Below, piece by piece: positions 22,190 through 34,113 of a stretch of 64,000 nt of DNA (within the stretch, counting starts at the first letter, position 1; every line of letters begins with the position of its first letter). The stretch covers positions 1-64,000 of the forward strand of contig JAFEMH010001475.1 of assembly GCA_022495995.1 (NCBI GenBank), given 5' to 3'. The DNA is from Adenophora triphylla var. japonica (lineage: Eukaryota > Streptophyta > Magnoliopsida > Asterales > Campanulaceae). The notes under the pieces are model-generated. The model was not told the origin of the DNA, did not search any database, and was given only the letters and a program-made list of their open reading frames with translations. The translations under genes were made by a program, and so were the position numbers.

Positions 22190-23484
22190 AGATGAAAACT
22201 CTGCAGAAACTGCAACTGCCTCAGAGACACGAACCAAATGAGCGCCAGGAATCGGAGCACGCACCCAACTTGCCGTAACTGCGGAAGTGATAGGGGTCGA
22301 TAAGGTGGTAGGGGAAAGAACCTTGAGAAGGTATGGGAGAGGGAAGAAATGGGAAAGGAGATGGACTCATGCAACATCTTATTAATGTTCAAGTAGAAAT
22401 CAATGTCTTTTAAGTCCTAGGAACGGTTGGAAAAGGATAAACCTTTATTCACGCAATCTAAACCTCGGGAGAACCTAGGGACACACCATCCAAAAATATA
22501 CCAAATGTATTGGTTAAAATTTAATAATAGGAAATAATATCTAAATAAAACCGAAGCATTTATGGGACGGACGAGCAATCCCAATTTCTGGAGAAATTTG
22601 GGCAGCATGACGGGTATTCCTGAAGAAATTCAAGGAAAAATCCGGCATGACCTCTCGTCGGTGCACGTTGACAAAGCGACATGATCTCTCATTAGAACAT
22701 GCCATGAGAGCGACATGTCCTTACGCGAAACCATGTTGCGTTGGCAACATGCCCACACGTGCTAGGTTTTGGGATAGGTATGTATGTCCTATTATAAATT
22801 TCGAAAACAACTCATTTTAGCATAATTTAAAAATGTTGTGCCCAAAAACCAACCATTGGGTGAGCTTTAAAAGTGTGGCTCCACCTATGATGCGCTAGGG
22901 GGATAGTATTGATTTTAGGCGCTCAAGCGTAGGCGAAATACATCACCGTCTGCGATGCCGTCAATCGCACCAAATGGGCTCTAGATCTAGTGAGGTAGTG
23001 TGAGGGCAACTATATTCCTTTATTTGCTAAAAAATAGTTTTGAATCCATTTTTATTTTCTTTTTATTTGAAAAGGGATAACAAATGGAAAATAACACACA
23101 CACATACCTCACAGAAATTAACGAGGTACATTAATCAACTTCAAACTTGATCAAGGGACTGCCCTTAACCAAAACCTGAATAACTGCACAGTGGCCAGTT
23201 CAGTCGCGTGACACAGGACAGATTTGGCTAAGACTGTTGCACGACTTGGCTGGCCACAGAACTGGAACCTCAAGAAGGAATCAAGCACCATCCTCCTCAT
23301 GGTAATGAATAAACTCAAAGCCCCAAACACAGCAACATGAAGCAAATAAAGACACAAAATCTCAAAAACCTATAAAATGCATATACCACATAAAGTTATT
23401 AACGATGCACACAAAAATGAATACGTTGGATGTTTAAATAGAATGAAAGCTTGACCTCTTATTTTGAAAATAGGTTTCAAAAGT
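22190..23484 (-). other. gag leader / 5' UTR of element B
   Basis: About 1.3 kb between the gag start and the PBS. No ORF is supported; small ORFs here lack domains. It contains one degenerate palindrome, CAGTCGCGTGACACAGG at 23201-23217, related to the LTR palindromes at 23864-23946, and several GCGACATG words near 22675-22715. Confidence 0.5.
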
Positions 23485-23503
23485 GTCCCCAGCGGATTCG
23501 CCA
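23485..23503 (-). promoter_or_regulatory. Primer binding site of element B
   Basis: On the minus strand the sequence is TGGCGAATCCGCTGGGGAC, directly after an LTR ending in CA (23505-23506). This PBS type is characteristic of Tat/Ogre elements, reported to use tRNA-Arg as primer. It is the only well-preserved Tat PBS in the window. Confidence 0.8.
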
Positions 23504-23863
23504 CTGAATGTACGCTCGCCGAAATTAGAAAAAAGTTTTGGGAGTCGCCACGCCATGTTTAAGAGGTACACTTTAAAAAACCCTTTGAAAATAGAGAAAA
23601 GGGTTTGGGGGTCAGGTTACGTGTTGGGAAGAACCGAGAGTTCACCCAACACGCCTCGTAATACGAGTCTTTCAACAAGCAAACATCCAATATATATTCA
23701 TAAGTGTGTGCAAACATGTAAGACAAGAGATGTGATAAATGAATTTTATTGATAAACTGAGATATATACAACTCGTGAACCATTTGGTAAGGGAGGCCAC
23801 ATCCCAGATTACAGATCTAAGAACAAAATACAACTGAAAAGGAGCCTCTGTAGAATGACAAGA

Positions 23864-23946
23864 TGTGTCACGTGACACAGGATCTGCCTGGCTAGTTGTG
23901 TCGCGTGACACAGGACTCAGCCTGGCAGGTTGTGTCGCGTGACACA
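23864..23946 (-). promoter_or_regulatory. Three 16-bp palindromes in LTR of element B
   Basis: TGTGTCACGTGACACA (23864-23879, perfect) and TGTGTCGCGTGACACA (23897-23912 and 23931-23946), spaced about 33 bp and each followed by GG. The first contains a CACGTG E-box/G-box core. Degenerate relatives lie upstream of the TATA box (about 24598 and 24634). Role unknown. Confidence 0.6.
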
Positions 23947-24566
23947 GGTTGCCAATCTGCAGAAACCTTACAGACTAAAATTATAATTAACAGAGATCCA
24001 TCTAGATCAAACTACAACATCAATGTAACTCAGAAACTACACGAATTAACATTCAATCGATCAAGGGGGTATGGATATGGGAGGATCCATACTCCCTTGA
24101 TGAACAAGCAACAATCACACCAAGATCAATCCATGAACATGAAATTATACTAAACAAAATGAATTAAACAGAGAGATTGCGATTGGAATTCAATTATTAA
24201 GACAGATAGAGTCTAATTATCAAATCAAATGAAGATAGATTGCATGAATTATGAAAAGAGCAAAGTATATGAGAGAGAAGGAAGGGGGGAATTAGTACCC
24301 TTGAAGATCTACAAATTCTATACCAAGTTAGGTATAGAATCCTTCTAAATCAGCTTCAGAATCGAATTGAACTTAGAAGGGATGGTGGATTGAGGATCTA
24401 AGTGATGGTGTGCGAGTTGGATTGAATTGGGGGAGAGAAGGAGAGAGTTGGGTATGAGAGAGAGAGTTGTGTGTGTTTTAGGAGAGAGAGAGGTTTCTGG
24501 GCATATTTTGACAGAGTGACAGTAGGGAGTCTCAAAAAGCATCCAGAAATGAGAGGGGGAGGGTCC

Positions 24567-24574
24567 AATTTATA
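24567..24574 (-). promoter_or_regulatory. TATA box of element B LTR
   Basis: On the minus strand TATAAATT, in a purine/pyrimidine-biased context about 315 bp inside the LTR's outer end. Confidence 0.55.
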
Positions 24575-24875
24575 GCTGCTGATAAATGGCAACTTTTGTC
24601 GCACGGCGTAATGCTTTTGTTTTCCATGGCTCGTTGTGTTGCATGACTAGACTGGCCACTTAACCGTTTCTGGCGCCAACAACCTGTTCTGGAACATTCC
24701 GAGTTAATTCCCAATAGGTCCAAAATAAGTAATTCTTGATAGGTCCTTTTGCATGGAAAAATGACTTAAAGGTACTTCCTTCGCAAGAAACTTGTAAAAA
24801 GTTCCCGGAAGTCTCGGAATGGACTGGAAATTTACCAAAATGCCCCTAGTACAATTTTATTACATTAAAAGGCAC

Positions 24876-26594
24876 TTATAAAGGGTCGCGAATTGGATTG
24901 GGGTACTTACAAACGTTGCTCATAATTTCTGCACGGGATACTGTTAACGGAGTGTACGACTCAGGTACCTTCTCAGCTTTCTCTGACTTGTTTTTTCCCT
25001 TGTCTTCAGCCTTGTCTTTCTTAGATTTTGCTGCCTCGTCGTTGACGACAGCCTTTCCATCGCGTTGCAATTTCCTCTCTTCAGCTTCGGCCACTGCATA
25101 GGCCTTGGCGTAGAGGTCCTTTCTTGACTTGGCCGGGTGGACTTGAAGCTCATAGTCCAAGGTCGAAGAGACGATCCCATGCCTAAAATAGTTGATAATT
25201 TCACGGTCTATTAAATCCTCGTCGATCTGGTCGACCAATTTCTTGAATCATTTGAAATAATTCATCGAGCTTTCATATGCTCCTTGGGTGATATTGCTTA
25301 GGTCGTTCGCTGTCTTGAGACGATCTCCAGCAATCGCAAACCTGCCCAAAAACTTCTTACGCATGTATTTCCATGAATCGATGCTTCCCTTTGGAAGGCT
25401 TCTAAACCATATCAGAGCTGCTTCAGTCAAAGTGCTAGTGAGAGCTTTACACATTACATCGTCTTGCCTTGAATACCTTGACACCGGTATCATCTGAGCC
25501 TCAAGGTGCTGCATATGGTCTAAAGCACATGTTGAGTCGTCGTATTGCTTCAAGTCAGGTAGTTTGAAACCTGGCTCTGGTGGTCCCAATTCAAGCATCC
25601 ATGGTGCCAAAGGTTTCAATGTGCCAACATCATCCTCCGAGTCATCACTATCAGCGTTGTTTTTTCTTGCCGTCAACTCCTCAACCTTACGCTTGAGTCT
25701 GAGCACCTCACGCATGTCAATATCTCCTGCTCGGTCGGCAGAAGGACCCCTATCTCGATGAGGTCCCCGGGAGACAGTGTTCGATCATTGCCTTTCAGTG
25801 ACCGCAGGTCGTCGGGAAACCATTCTCTCTCTTCTGTTACCTCTGGGAGGGGATGGTCTATAAGACATGGATTGTTCCCGTCTGCGAGAATGAGAGGGAG
25901 TACAACTCTTTTCCATGTAGCTCGGAGCTCGTTCATTATGCATTGAGGGTGTCCTTTAACGACCTCGATTAACTTGGCTCGGGTTTTGCTCAAGATTTTC
26001 ATTTACAGGAGGAGACCTCTGAAGCTCTATGTCCGCCTCTTCTCGTCATCGCTGAGATGAGTGTCCTTCACTGCGACGACGGTTTAGGTGCTCTCTGAGG
26101 TCTTGCGGCGGCACTTGACGATCGTTCCCGGCAGAAACTTCTTCACGACGACCGTCAGCCCCTCTCTCGTTCCTTCGTCTTTCAGATGTGACCGTATTAT
26201 GGGACACCTGAGCAGGTCGGTCCTCAGCCATTCGAATCAATTTGTTTTGGATCTGCAGGAGTTCGTGAAGGGTGTTTTCCTTTTCGACGAGAAAAGCAGT
26301 TCTGTTGAGAAGTGGATTGGACAGGCCTCCCACGTTTCGTACAGTAGCTCCTTCAGTCCTCCTTCTGGTTGGGGGTCGTCGTTGCCGGTGATCTTGAGCA
26401 GGCCTTTTCTCTCTTCTTCTTGCATCTGGGAGTCCAGTGTCATCCACAACACCATGTGACCTGGTAACCCTCAAATTAGGGTTCCTAGGTTGAGGTGATG
26501 GAGGCCTGGGGTTTTCTTGGTGGCCTTGCTCAGGCGAAGGTGGCCGGCCATCATTTTCCGTTGACATGCTTTCTGTATGTCCGTCTGACACCAT
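24876..26594 (-). pseudogene. gag of Tat-type element C with four in-frame stops, 3' truncated
   Basis: A single minus-strand reading frame from the ATG at 26594. The N-terminal third is a Pro/Arg/Glu-rich disordered region. The Gag capsid domain follows (GPPEPGFKLPDLKQYD, then WFRSLPKGSIDSWKYM, FLGRFAIAG and SMNYFK). A Lys/Glu-rich tail then ends in YTPLTVSRAEIMSNV, the conserved motif just before the zinc knuckle in Tat-type gag. Stops are at about 26044-26046 (TGA), 25950 (TAA), 25781 (TGA) and 25245-25247 (TGA). Reading breaks off at about 24890, where the LTR of element B begins, so knuckle and pol are lost. Confidence 0.8.
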
Positions 26595-26648
26595 CTCTAG
26601 GTTTTTTCCGACGGGTTTCTATGCTTGGCTGAAGTCTCCGACGAACGA

Positions 26649-26666
26649 TTCCCGGCAATGGAACCA
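26649..26666 (-). promoter_or_regulatory. Primer binding site of element C
   Basis: On the minus strand TGGTTCCATTGCCGGGAA, a few bases after an LTR end GCGTCA. It resembles tRNA-Asp-type PBS (TGGCGCCGTTGCCGGGGA) with a few mismatches, and differs from that of element B. Confidence 0.6.
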
Positions 26667-26672
26667 CTCTGA

Positions 26673-27432
26673 TGACGCAGGAAATCGTTAAGGCTCAGCT
26701 ATCGAAGTCCAACAGTAATGTAGGCTGACTATGGATAACTGCACACCACAAGAAATGAACCGTAAACTGCGCAAGGGCTTGTCCGGCAAGGCCCTCCAGC
26801 GTGAGAATCAGTATGGGTTGGAGAAGGTGGTAAAGATATGGAGTAAACATGTGGGTGTGTATATGTGTGAATATTGAAGAGTCATTACCTTAGCCCAAGA
26901 CACTGTTCATGTATTTATAGTGGATGAGGGGATCTAGGGTTTCCATCTGGACCGTTGGATTTGATTGTTGTCAACCGTTGGATTGGTTTTGTCCTCATGT
27001 GTCCACGTGGCATCCTGTGATTGCTTCGTATGAGCAAGGACACAGCTGCAACTGTCACTGATAGTGGATTGCCTATAATGGAATGTTTCACCTGCACAAT
27101 GCGGCGCCACTGCTAGTTATGTGGGGACATGTGCAGAGTGGGCCAGTGGCAGGTTTGACTTTATCAGAGGATGGCTTGTTGAGCAAGCCATATAAGATGA
27201 CGACCTGGAGCTGTATGTCCAGATGGGTCGTCGCTTGATAGATGAGTCGACGATCGAGTGCCTAGGTGAGATGTCCCGTCTTGGGATGGGCTTGGTCGCT
27301 CAATGGCGACGACGGCCGTCCTTTGCTCGACGGGCTACGACCCAACTCTTGCGTTGATCCTTCGGGCTTGGTCCTTTAGTGGGCTTGTTGAGCCCACTCT
27401 GTAAGGGAAAGGTTTGGGCTTGGCCCATCACA
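26673..27432 (-). repeat. 5' LTR of element C
   Basis: A 760-bp segment beginning TGTGATGGG (minus strand, from 27432) and ending GCGTCA next to the PBS. TATA box TATAAATAC on the minus strand is at 26911-26919. TG...CA ends, TATA, PBS and gag follow in the expected order. No second copy is in the window. Confidence 0.65.
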
Positions 27433-27447
27433 AAATATTCCGTTCAA

Positions 27448-27641
27448 CCTTCAATTTGAATGTTATAATGGTCGGTATGATTCGTATAAATGACTGAATG
27501 AGTGACACTTTTAACATATAATAAACTGATATTTTTATCAAGCATGGAGTTGGAGTGTATAAAGGTGTTGGTTATTTCTAACCCCTCAATAACTAATAAT
27601 CAAGTGAGACCTAAATTCTTTAGTTTGGAGTTTTTAGGAAA
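27448..27641 (+). repeat. Copy 1 of a ~190-bp dispersed duplicate
   Basis: This is almost identical to 52825-53019. Both read through TCAAGCATGGAGTTGGAGTG and AGTGAGACCTAAATTCTTTA and then diverge abruptly after TTTTTAGGAAAAG. It lies right outside the LTR of element C. It is not coding and is probably a fragment of an unrecognised repeat. Confidence 0.7.
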
Positions 27642-27718
27642 AGTGAAGGATATTGTTTTACCCATCCAAAAGATATGTTTTCTAGCTTATTTTATGTTCA
27701 AACCTTGAGAATTTAATG

Positions 27719-28873
27719 TGTTTTGTTAGTATTTTGAAAGTTCAGGGGTTAAAATGCAAAAAATTAAAAAAGGAGGTATCAAAGTGCAAAAGAGAAAAGT
27801 CCAAGAACCAGAGTGCAAAAGAGGGAAAATAAAAAAAAACACGACTTGTGCTTGTTGTAAGCACGACTTGTGCTTGTTTGAACGACTTGTGCTTATATGA
27901 ACAATTTGTGCCATGTGCGTAATTCTAATCAGAACGACTTTGCCAAAGAGTACGACTCGTGCTACGAATCGAATCCAAGGGAAGATGTCACCGGCCGCTT
28001 TTGCAGTTATTTTAGAAAGTTTTTTTTTTAATTTTCTTTTCTTTTCCTTTTAGTATTATGTTATTGGGGTAGAGTATAAATACTTCATTTTAGAACATTA
28101 TTAGGGTTCACTCTTTTTTTTACTTTTCTTTTGGAAATTTCAAGCCCTAGCAAGACTTGAAGCTTTTTATTATCAAGATTCTAGATTTTATTATTTTAAT
28201 TTAATATTTGTGATTGATATCATGAATATGCTTGGCTAATTTCTTTGTTCATGGATTGGGTATAAATAGTGTCAAAGTTTTATGCTAAAAACCTAATTTC
28301 AATTTAAAATAATTTCTTGTTCTTCAAAGTTGTTCTTCATAATATTTAGGGTTTTTATTAGGTCATTAACGTGAGTAATAATTACCGGATCAAACTTTGT
28401 GGATTAGATTTAATCGGTTACGTAACTGTATCGAGAAGATCTAGGTTCGTGTATTCCTTGGATTTTAATGCAATCTTAAATTATTAAGTGACGTAACTGA
28501 AAACTTAGTAATTGAGATTAGAAGGGTTGCAAATCGCACACCAAACCGTCCCAACTCTTAGACTAGTGAATGAACTCTTAAAATTGATTAAATACTATCT
28601 TTTATTAATAGCATATTACTGCGAAACTGTAAAATCCCAATTCGTAAATTCATTTTAATCTGGTAAATCCCTTCAATTACTGATTTCCTTTTGTTACTTG
28701 CTCTATTTCAATTTTGTCCGTAGTTGTTAAGTGAATTCAAATTATAACCTAAGCATTGGCTAAATAAGCTCGTTCTCACTCAGTCTCTGTGGATTCGACT
28801 CTTGCTTGTGCATACTACTACAATGGTAGCTTGTACGCTTGCGAGGAATTTTAACTGAGAAAAATATTCATCA
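27719..28873 (+). repeat. 5' LTR of Athila-like Gypsy element
   Basis: About 1.15 kb ending ATTCATCA six bases before the PBS. It has the TATA box TATAAATAC at 28075-28083. Its U3 holds about five repeats of ACGACTTGTGC (27840-27975), some nearly palindromic (GCACGACTTGTGC, GTACGACTCGTGC). The left boundary, chosen at a TGTTTTGTTAG, is approximate. Confidence 0.6.
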
Positions 28874-28879
28874 AGTTTT

Positions 28880-28897
28880 TGGCTCCGTTTCCGGGGA
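28880..28897 (+). promoter_or_regulatory. Primer binding site of Athila-like element
   Basis: TGGCTCCGTTTCCGGGGA, matching the Athila-type PBS (tRNA-Asp family, TGGCGCCGTTGCCGGGGA) at 16 of 18 positions, six bases after the LTR end. Confidence 0.75.
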
Positions 28898-28932
28898 CTT
28901 GGGTGATTCCAACAAATTTATTTGGTCGGTGT

Positions 28933-30738
28933 ATGCAAGGTCGGCGTTCGCAGGATCCCGAGTTGGTCCCGTTGAACGAAGATATCGACAAGGTCGAGAG
29001 GGGCATTCTCCCTATTAGTGAATCACAGTATGACACTGATCCTTCTACCATCGTGGTAGAGGATCCTGAGCTTAGTGAGTCAGACACTTCTTTCACCGAG
29101 AGAGAAGAGCAAGTACCTGAAATCGCAGACCAACAAGATAGACTCATGAATGAGTTTGTCAAACCGAAAGTGGACACCTCGGTGTTATGCATAGTGTTGC
29201 CCCCAGAAGCTTTAAATTATGTGATTAAAGGGCAATTCTTTCATCTTTTACCTAATTTTCATGGAATGGCTAGTGAGGATGCATTGAATTTTCTAAGGGA
29301 CTACTTGGTGACAGTGTCAGGTTCCCAGTGAGAGAAGGAGTAACACATGAACACTTGAGAATGAAGTGTTTCCCTCATTCTTTGAAAGATAATGCCAAAT
29401 CTTAGCTATGTTACTCCCACTGAGGGGTATTACTACTTGGGAACAATTACATGATGCATTCTTGGGTAAATATTACCCACATTCTGCATTGGCTGCATAT
29501 AGGGTAAAGATCATGGGTTTCAAGCAGGAATTTAATGAGCCTTTTCATGAGGCCTAGGACAGGTTCAAAATGTTACAAATTCAGTGTCCCCATCATAATT
29601 TTCCCCAATCCATGTTGCATCAGACTTTTTATAATGCTTTGTCCCCAGAATTTCAGAGGATGGTAGATAATGCAGCAGGGGAATATTTAAGGTCTAAAAC
29701 TGTTCAGCAATGCCAAGAATTGTTTGAGATGTTAAGTGAGAACTCTCAATAAAAAGGGGGCAGGGGTAATATTGGGAGTGTGAATGAGGTAGGCATGAAT
29801 AAAGAGATAGCTAATCAATTTGCCATGTTAAATAAAAAAATTGATAAATTAGCATTGATGACCTCTTCTTCTTCTAGTTCTTCTAATGTCTCTGTTGTTG
29901 ATAAATTGGTATATGATAGTTGTGTTACTTGTGGTTCTAACTCTCACTCTTATGAAAATTGTCCCACCACAAGTACATACAATTATGAAACTGAGCAGGC
30001 ACAGACAATGCAAGCATATGGGCAAGGATATAGTCAGAGGTTCCCCAGAACAATTACCAATATGGGAACACACATAATCCGGGGGCTCCAAGGCATCCAA
30101 ATCTTGGATAGGGAGGCAATCAATAGCCAAATAAGCCTCTCCACACTCTGCCACCACAGGGACAGTTTGATAGGAAGAAAGAACCCTAGGAAGTGGTCAT
30201 GGAGCAAATGCAGGATGAAAACCATCAGTTGAGGGCGAAAAGTCAACAAGCTTCCAAGAACCATGAAGCTGCCCTTCAGAAGTTAGAGATTCAAATTGGG
30301 AAATTGGCAACTGCTCTACAAGCACACAAGCCCGACACCTTTTCGAGTCAAGGTCATCAAGCCAAGGCCATCTTTACACTTAGAGGTGGTAAACAGGTAG
30401 ATAATAAGGTACTTTCTCTTTGATCTTCTATCCCTATATCTCCTGTTTTGGATCATGAGGTGGATCCTGTTGTAGAAAGTGTTGTGGTTGACAATGTGGT
30501 GCTTAATGATAAGAGTACTAATGATCTGGGGGAGAATGTGATTGCTGATACTCCCAACCCAAGCCATATGTACCTCCTATACCATTTTCTGGTAGGTTTT
30601 TAAGGAACAAGCTGAATCACCAAATGAAGGAGTTGATTGAAATGTTTTCAAAAGTTAGCATCAACCTCCCACTTTTAAATGTGATTAAAAATGTCCTAGC
30701 TACGCCAAGTTTTTCAAAGAAATAAACTCCAAGAAAAT
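28933..30738 (+). pseudogene. gag and start of pol of Athila-like element, truncated
   Basis: Gag is readable with stops and frameshifts. It starts MQGRRSQDPE, then ALNYVIKGQFFHLLPNFHGM and FLRDYL (28.9-29.3 kb), DAFLGKYYP...FKQEFNEPFHEA (29.45-29.55 kb), and CPHHNFPQSMLHQTFYNALS (29.58 kb), which is the hallmark of Athila gag. A CCHC zinc knuckle CVTCGSNSHSYENC is at about 29930-29975. After an IFTLRGGK motif (30370) comes the pre-protease stretch ending in INSKKIKYG at about 30745. There the sequence switches abruptly to the unrelated minus-strand coiled-coil gene. Protease, RT and integrase are absent. Confidence 0.8.
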
Positions 30739-32775
30739 CAAGTATGGGAAAGATGAAAAGTTGTTGCGGCTTGATCTTTATTGTTCTTATCATTCTTCTT
30801 CTGCCTTTTTGGAAAAGAAACAAAGTCATCATCGACCTTTGGCTTCCTTGTTTTTCCCTTAAGCCTCCTAACCATTGATCCAGTTACTCCAAAAGTCTTT
30901 CTCTTTTCAGCCCCATCCTTAGCCTCCTTAGTCTCCTTTTCAAAATGTGCTTCATTAAGTTCAGCTTGCAACATGCCAATTCTTTCCAAAAGTTCTTTGG
31001 TCATTTCATCCTTTTCATTCAATTTTCCCATTTGGTCTTCACTATCTAGAATGAAATTAGTAGCTTCTTCTTCCAATTTTGCTACTTGGGTTTTATGCAT
31101 GTCATGTAATTCCTTAAGCTCTTTTTGGTGAGCTATCTCTCTATTATTCTTTTCTTCTTCCAACTCTTTGATCCTTGCAGTAGCAACATTGAGCTGTTTT
31201 CCCAATTCTTCCACTTTCTCATTCAATGAACTTGATGTCTTTTGTTGACATTCCAATGTTGAGTTATGCAACTCTTCAAATTGTTGAGCCAACGGGTTGT
31301 TTTTCCCTCTAAGCTCATCAATAAGTTTATTGTGCTCCTTGTTTTCTTTTACAAGTTGTTCCTTTTCATTTTCCAACCTCTCCTTTTCTTTTAAAATCTC
31401 TTCTTTTTCATCTTCCAATCTATTCTTCTCCTTCACAGTTTCCTCTCTTTGCCCTTTCAACTTTTCCTTCTCCCTTTGCAACTCTTCTTTTTCGAATTTA
31501 AATCCTTCAATTCCTATTGATTTATTCATGCTTTCCAACGCAGATGTCACCATATCATCAAACTCTTCTTCCATTAACAATATTGGAGTTTTTGGTATAG
31601 AACTGTGAACTGGAGTATCTGGCACAGACCTATTAGCTGGGCTATTTTGATGTTGAGCCAAATTAATAGATAAGGTTTTTTTACTATTTGCAGAACCCAT
31701 CTCCTTCATTTCCTCTTCTTTTGTATTGTTTTCATTTTCTTCTTCATCTCCATTCCCCAAAAGTTCCATATCATCTGGGAGATCGTCAATGTTTCTTCTT
31801 AAACCAAACATTATTTCTTCCTTAGTGGTCAAAACTAAAGCTTCAGCTTTAACCTATCAAGAAAGGTGAATAACTCAGAGCAGAAATATTAGTTTGTCAG
31901 CCTATAACATTAACAACTGTAAAATGTATTTCTCAACTGAATAACTTTAACACTTGAGTAATATATTTCTCAATTGTTAAGTTGAAACAATTAAGAAGTT
32001 AACCAAGGATCTGGTTTAAATTACTGAGAAATGCAATTCTCACATCTTAGTTATCAACATTAGAGACTTATATTTAAAGTGAGAGTTACAATGTCAACTG
32101 TATGAATCAAAACATCTTTCACACACAATTAAATCAAAATCTCACAAGTTCACACCTAGACATGTAGGACCATCACCGATCTATGTCATCACTGGTAAGT
32201 GAACAAAGTGAGATTTTGTATGTACTTTTGTGTGAGAGGTGAAAAGACCATAAAATGCCAGTGTAAAGACATGTGTCCAAGTTCCATGTTCATATAATAA
32301 TGAAATAGACTTCTCAATGCAAACATATTACATATGTCAAAACCAAAAAAACTGAGAAATTATTAAATAAACTGAGAAATTGGCTTAAGTAAATTAAAGA
32401 AAATAGTATAACTCACATTCCTCTTTTTCAATATGTTGATCCGTAGCTCCTTGAACATTTCAACCCTTTTTGGAAAATCCCACTTCATGAATCTAGGAAT
32501 AATTTGTCTTTTTGGTTCCAATGTGTTTGTGTGTTCACTGAACCAATACTGCATCAATCATAAAAATTATTATGTTGCAATTTTATAAGAATAGATAAAT
32601 AACTGAGAAAGAGAAGAACAAGATGTATTGACTTACCGATAGCAAAGAAACACAACCGAAAACTTGATGTGGCTGTTGGTGGTGTTTTCGAATTGAATTC
32701 ATCAAATTATCAAGGATTTCCTGAGCCCAGTTAAAGTCCTTCATATTTTCTATCTTGTCCACATCAAAAATGGGC

Positions 32776-32995
32776 TTTCACAACGTTTTTTAAACGTTGT
32801 TAAAGACATTTGACAACGTTTTTGAAAACGTTGTGTCATCCACCGTTGTCTTAGGCCCCAGTCTAAGACAACGTTTTATAAACGTTGTAATAGGTTCTAA
32901 GACAACATTTTATAAACGTTGTAATAGAGTCTAAGACAACGTTTTATAAACGTTGTTTTAAGGTTTTCTACAACGTTTAAAAATGTTGTGAAATT
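32776..32995. repeat. Left subterminal repeats of CACTA 1
   Basis: About eight ACAACGTTTTTAAACGTTGT-type units, as direct and inverted copies forming perfect or near-perfect hairpins, separated by TCTAAG. They are presumably transposase-binding sites, by analogy with CACTA elements. Confidence 0.8.
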
Positions 32996-33305
32996 TTTTT
33001 TTTTTTTTAATAAATTTTGTTTTTCTGCTCTTTCCCTAATTCACATTCAACCTACGCAACCAACGTGCTGAAACAACTCGTAAAAGCACTAGTCACATCA
33101 AATATAAATAAAATTTATTTCTTATTTACTTTACAAATTAATTCCAAGTACAATTCATAAAGAAATATAATTGTAACAGTAAACCAACATCACAAATATG
33201 TCCCCTAAAGTGCTAATCAAATCAAACCTAATACAAACGCAACTATACACGGACAAACATCTTAATTAACTTTATAAATTATTTCCGCGTCCAAAGGGCA
33301 GATAC

Positions 33306-33390
33306 CTTGCGCCATGGATGACCTGTGAAAATCTGAACTTTTTCAAGGGTTCATGCCTTTAATTTCTTCCATGCTTGGAGTACCCAAAAT
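33306..33390 (-). pseudogene. Captured exon fragment resembling GSK3/shaggy-like kinase
   Basis: On the minus strand, after a TTGCAG acceptor, the reading ILGTPSMEEIKGMNP is followed in another frame by QIFTGHPWRK and a GT donor. It parallels the plant GSK3 exon VLGTPTREEIKCMNP...QIKAHPWHK. A frameshift or stop lies between the two parts. It is a short, decayed piece inside CACTA 1. Confidence 0.6.
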
Positions 33391-33657
33391 CTGCAAATAA
33401 GGAAAAAGTGGCATGAGTAAGGCTGCAACAATAATGCTGGAAAATAGTTCTTATTAATAAAAAAAGGACAGATAAATGAAATTGGACAGCCAACATAAAC
33501 TCTATTCCAAGTCAAATGTGGCCTACCGAATTTATAAGAAAAGGGCTAATAGGTATGCACCCAAGCATTCATGCCAAAAGTCAAATGAGGACATATTCCA
33601 CCTTGAAATAGGACCAAATTAAAATGCCTACAAACAAGTCAAAAATATTGCACCAAC

Positions 33658-33786
33658 CTGACGAATAATTTTATAGAAAACATCCAATGTTCCTTTGTAC
33701 TGGAAACAGTCTGGAGGACATATAGATACAGTACCATGAACACCAGCACGGGCACAAGATGGAGAACATCTTAGATCTACGAACAT
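33658..33786 (-). pseudogene. Captured exon resembling MTM1-like mitochondrial carrier
   Basis: A 129-bp minus-strand exon between CAG (acceptor) and GTTGG (donor). It encodes 43 residues without a stop: FVDLRCSPSCARAGVHGT, then VSICPPDCFQYKGTLDVFYK and IIRQ. This matches the matrix-loop region of plant MTM1-type carriers (Mn/mitochondrial SOD-related carrier family), where the Cys-rich CPPDCFQYKGT segment is distinctive. Other carrier exons were not found. Confidence 0.75.
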
Positions 33787-34012
33787 CTGAGAAGCATATT
33801 GCCAGGGTAAAGGTAAGTAAGCATTCAAGAATATGGATCAAAATAGAAGTATGCAAAAGGACTTCCTCAAGAATCCTTAGATGTGATAAAATCTAACATC
33901 ACTGTTCCAAACCTAGAGTATAACAACATATCAGACTTGGATTTAGCATTTGCCAGTAAATTACAAACTCGAAAGAAGTGCAATAAGCAGAAAAGCATTC
34001 AAAATATATTAC

Positions 34013-34113
34013 CGGTGCTAAACCATCAGCAAGCTCAACATCAATTCCAAACAACATCTTGGCAAGAGTAAAAAGATAATCCATAACTTTAGGTAATGAG
34101 AAGTACGGACGTC
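34013..34113 (-). pseudogene. Captured exon-like segment, gene not recognised
   Basis: On the minus strand, a 101-bp stretch bounded by TATAG and GTAATA is open and reads RPYFSLPKVMDYLFTLAK then MLFGIDVELADG. A second open segment on the minus strand at about 35088-35160 reads KQGASIKDYPEYEALSEARK. Splice-like borders and conserved-looking protein suggest further captured exons, perhaps from one gene. The family could not be named. Confidence 0.4.

Larger units (their letters stand above)
23505..24889 (-). repeat. 5' LTR of element B
   Basis: About 1.38 kb, on the minus strand. It ends in CA next to the PBS, contains the U5 motif TGGCGACTCC (23541-23550), a TATA box (24567-24574) and palindromic sites. 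Its outer end abuts the truncated gag of element C at about 24889, so element B inserted into or recombined with element C. No matching 3' LTR was found in the window. Confidence 0.65.
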
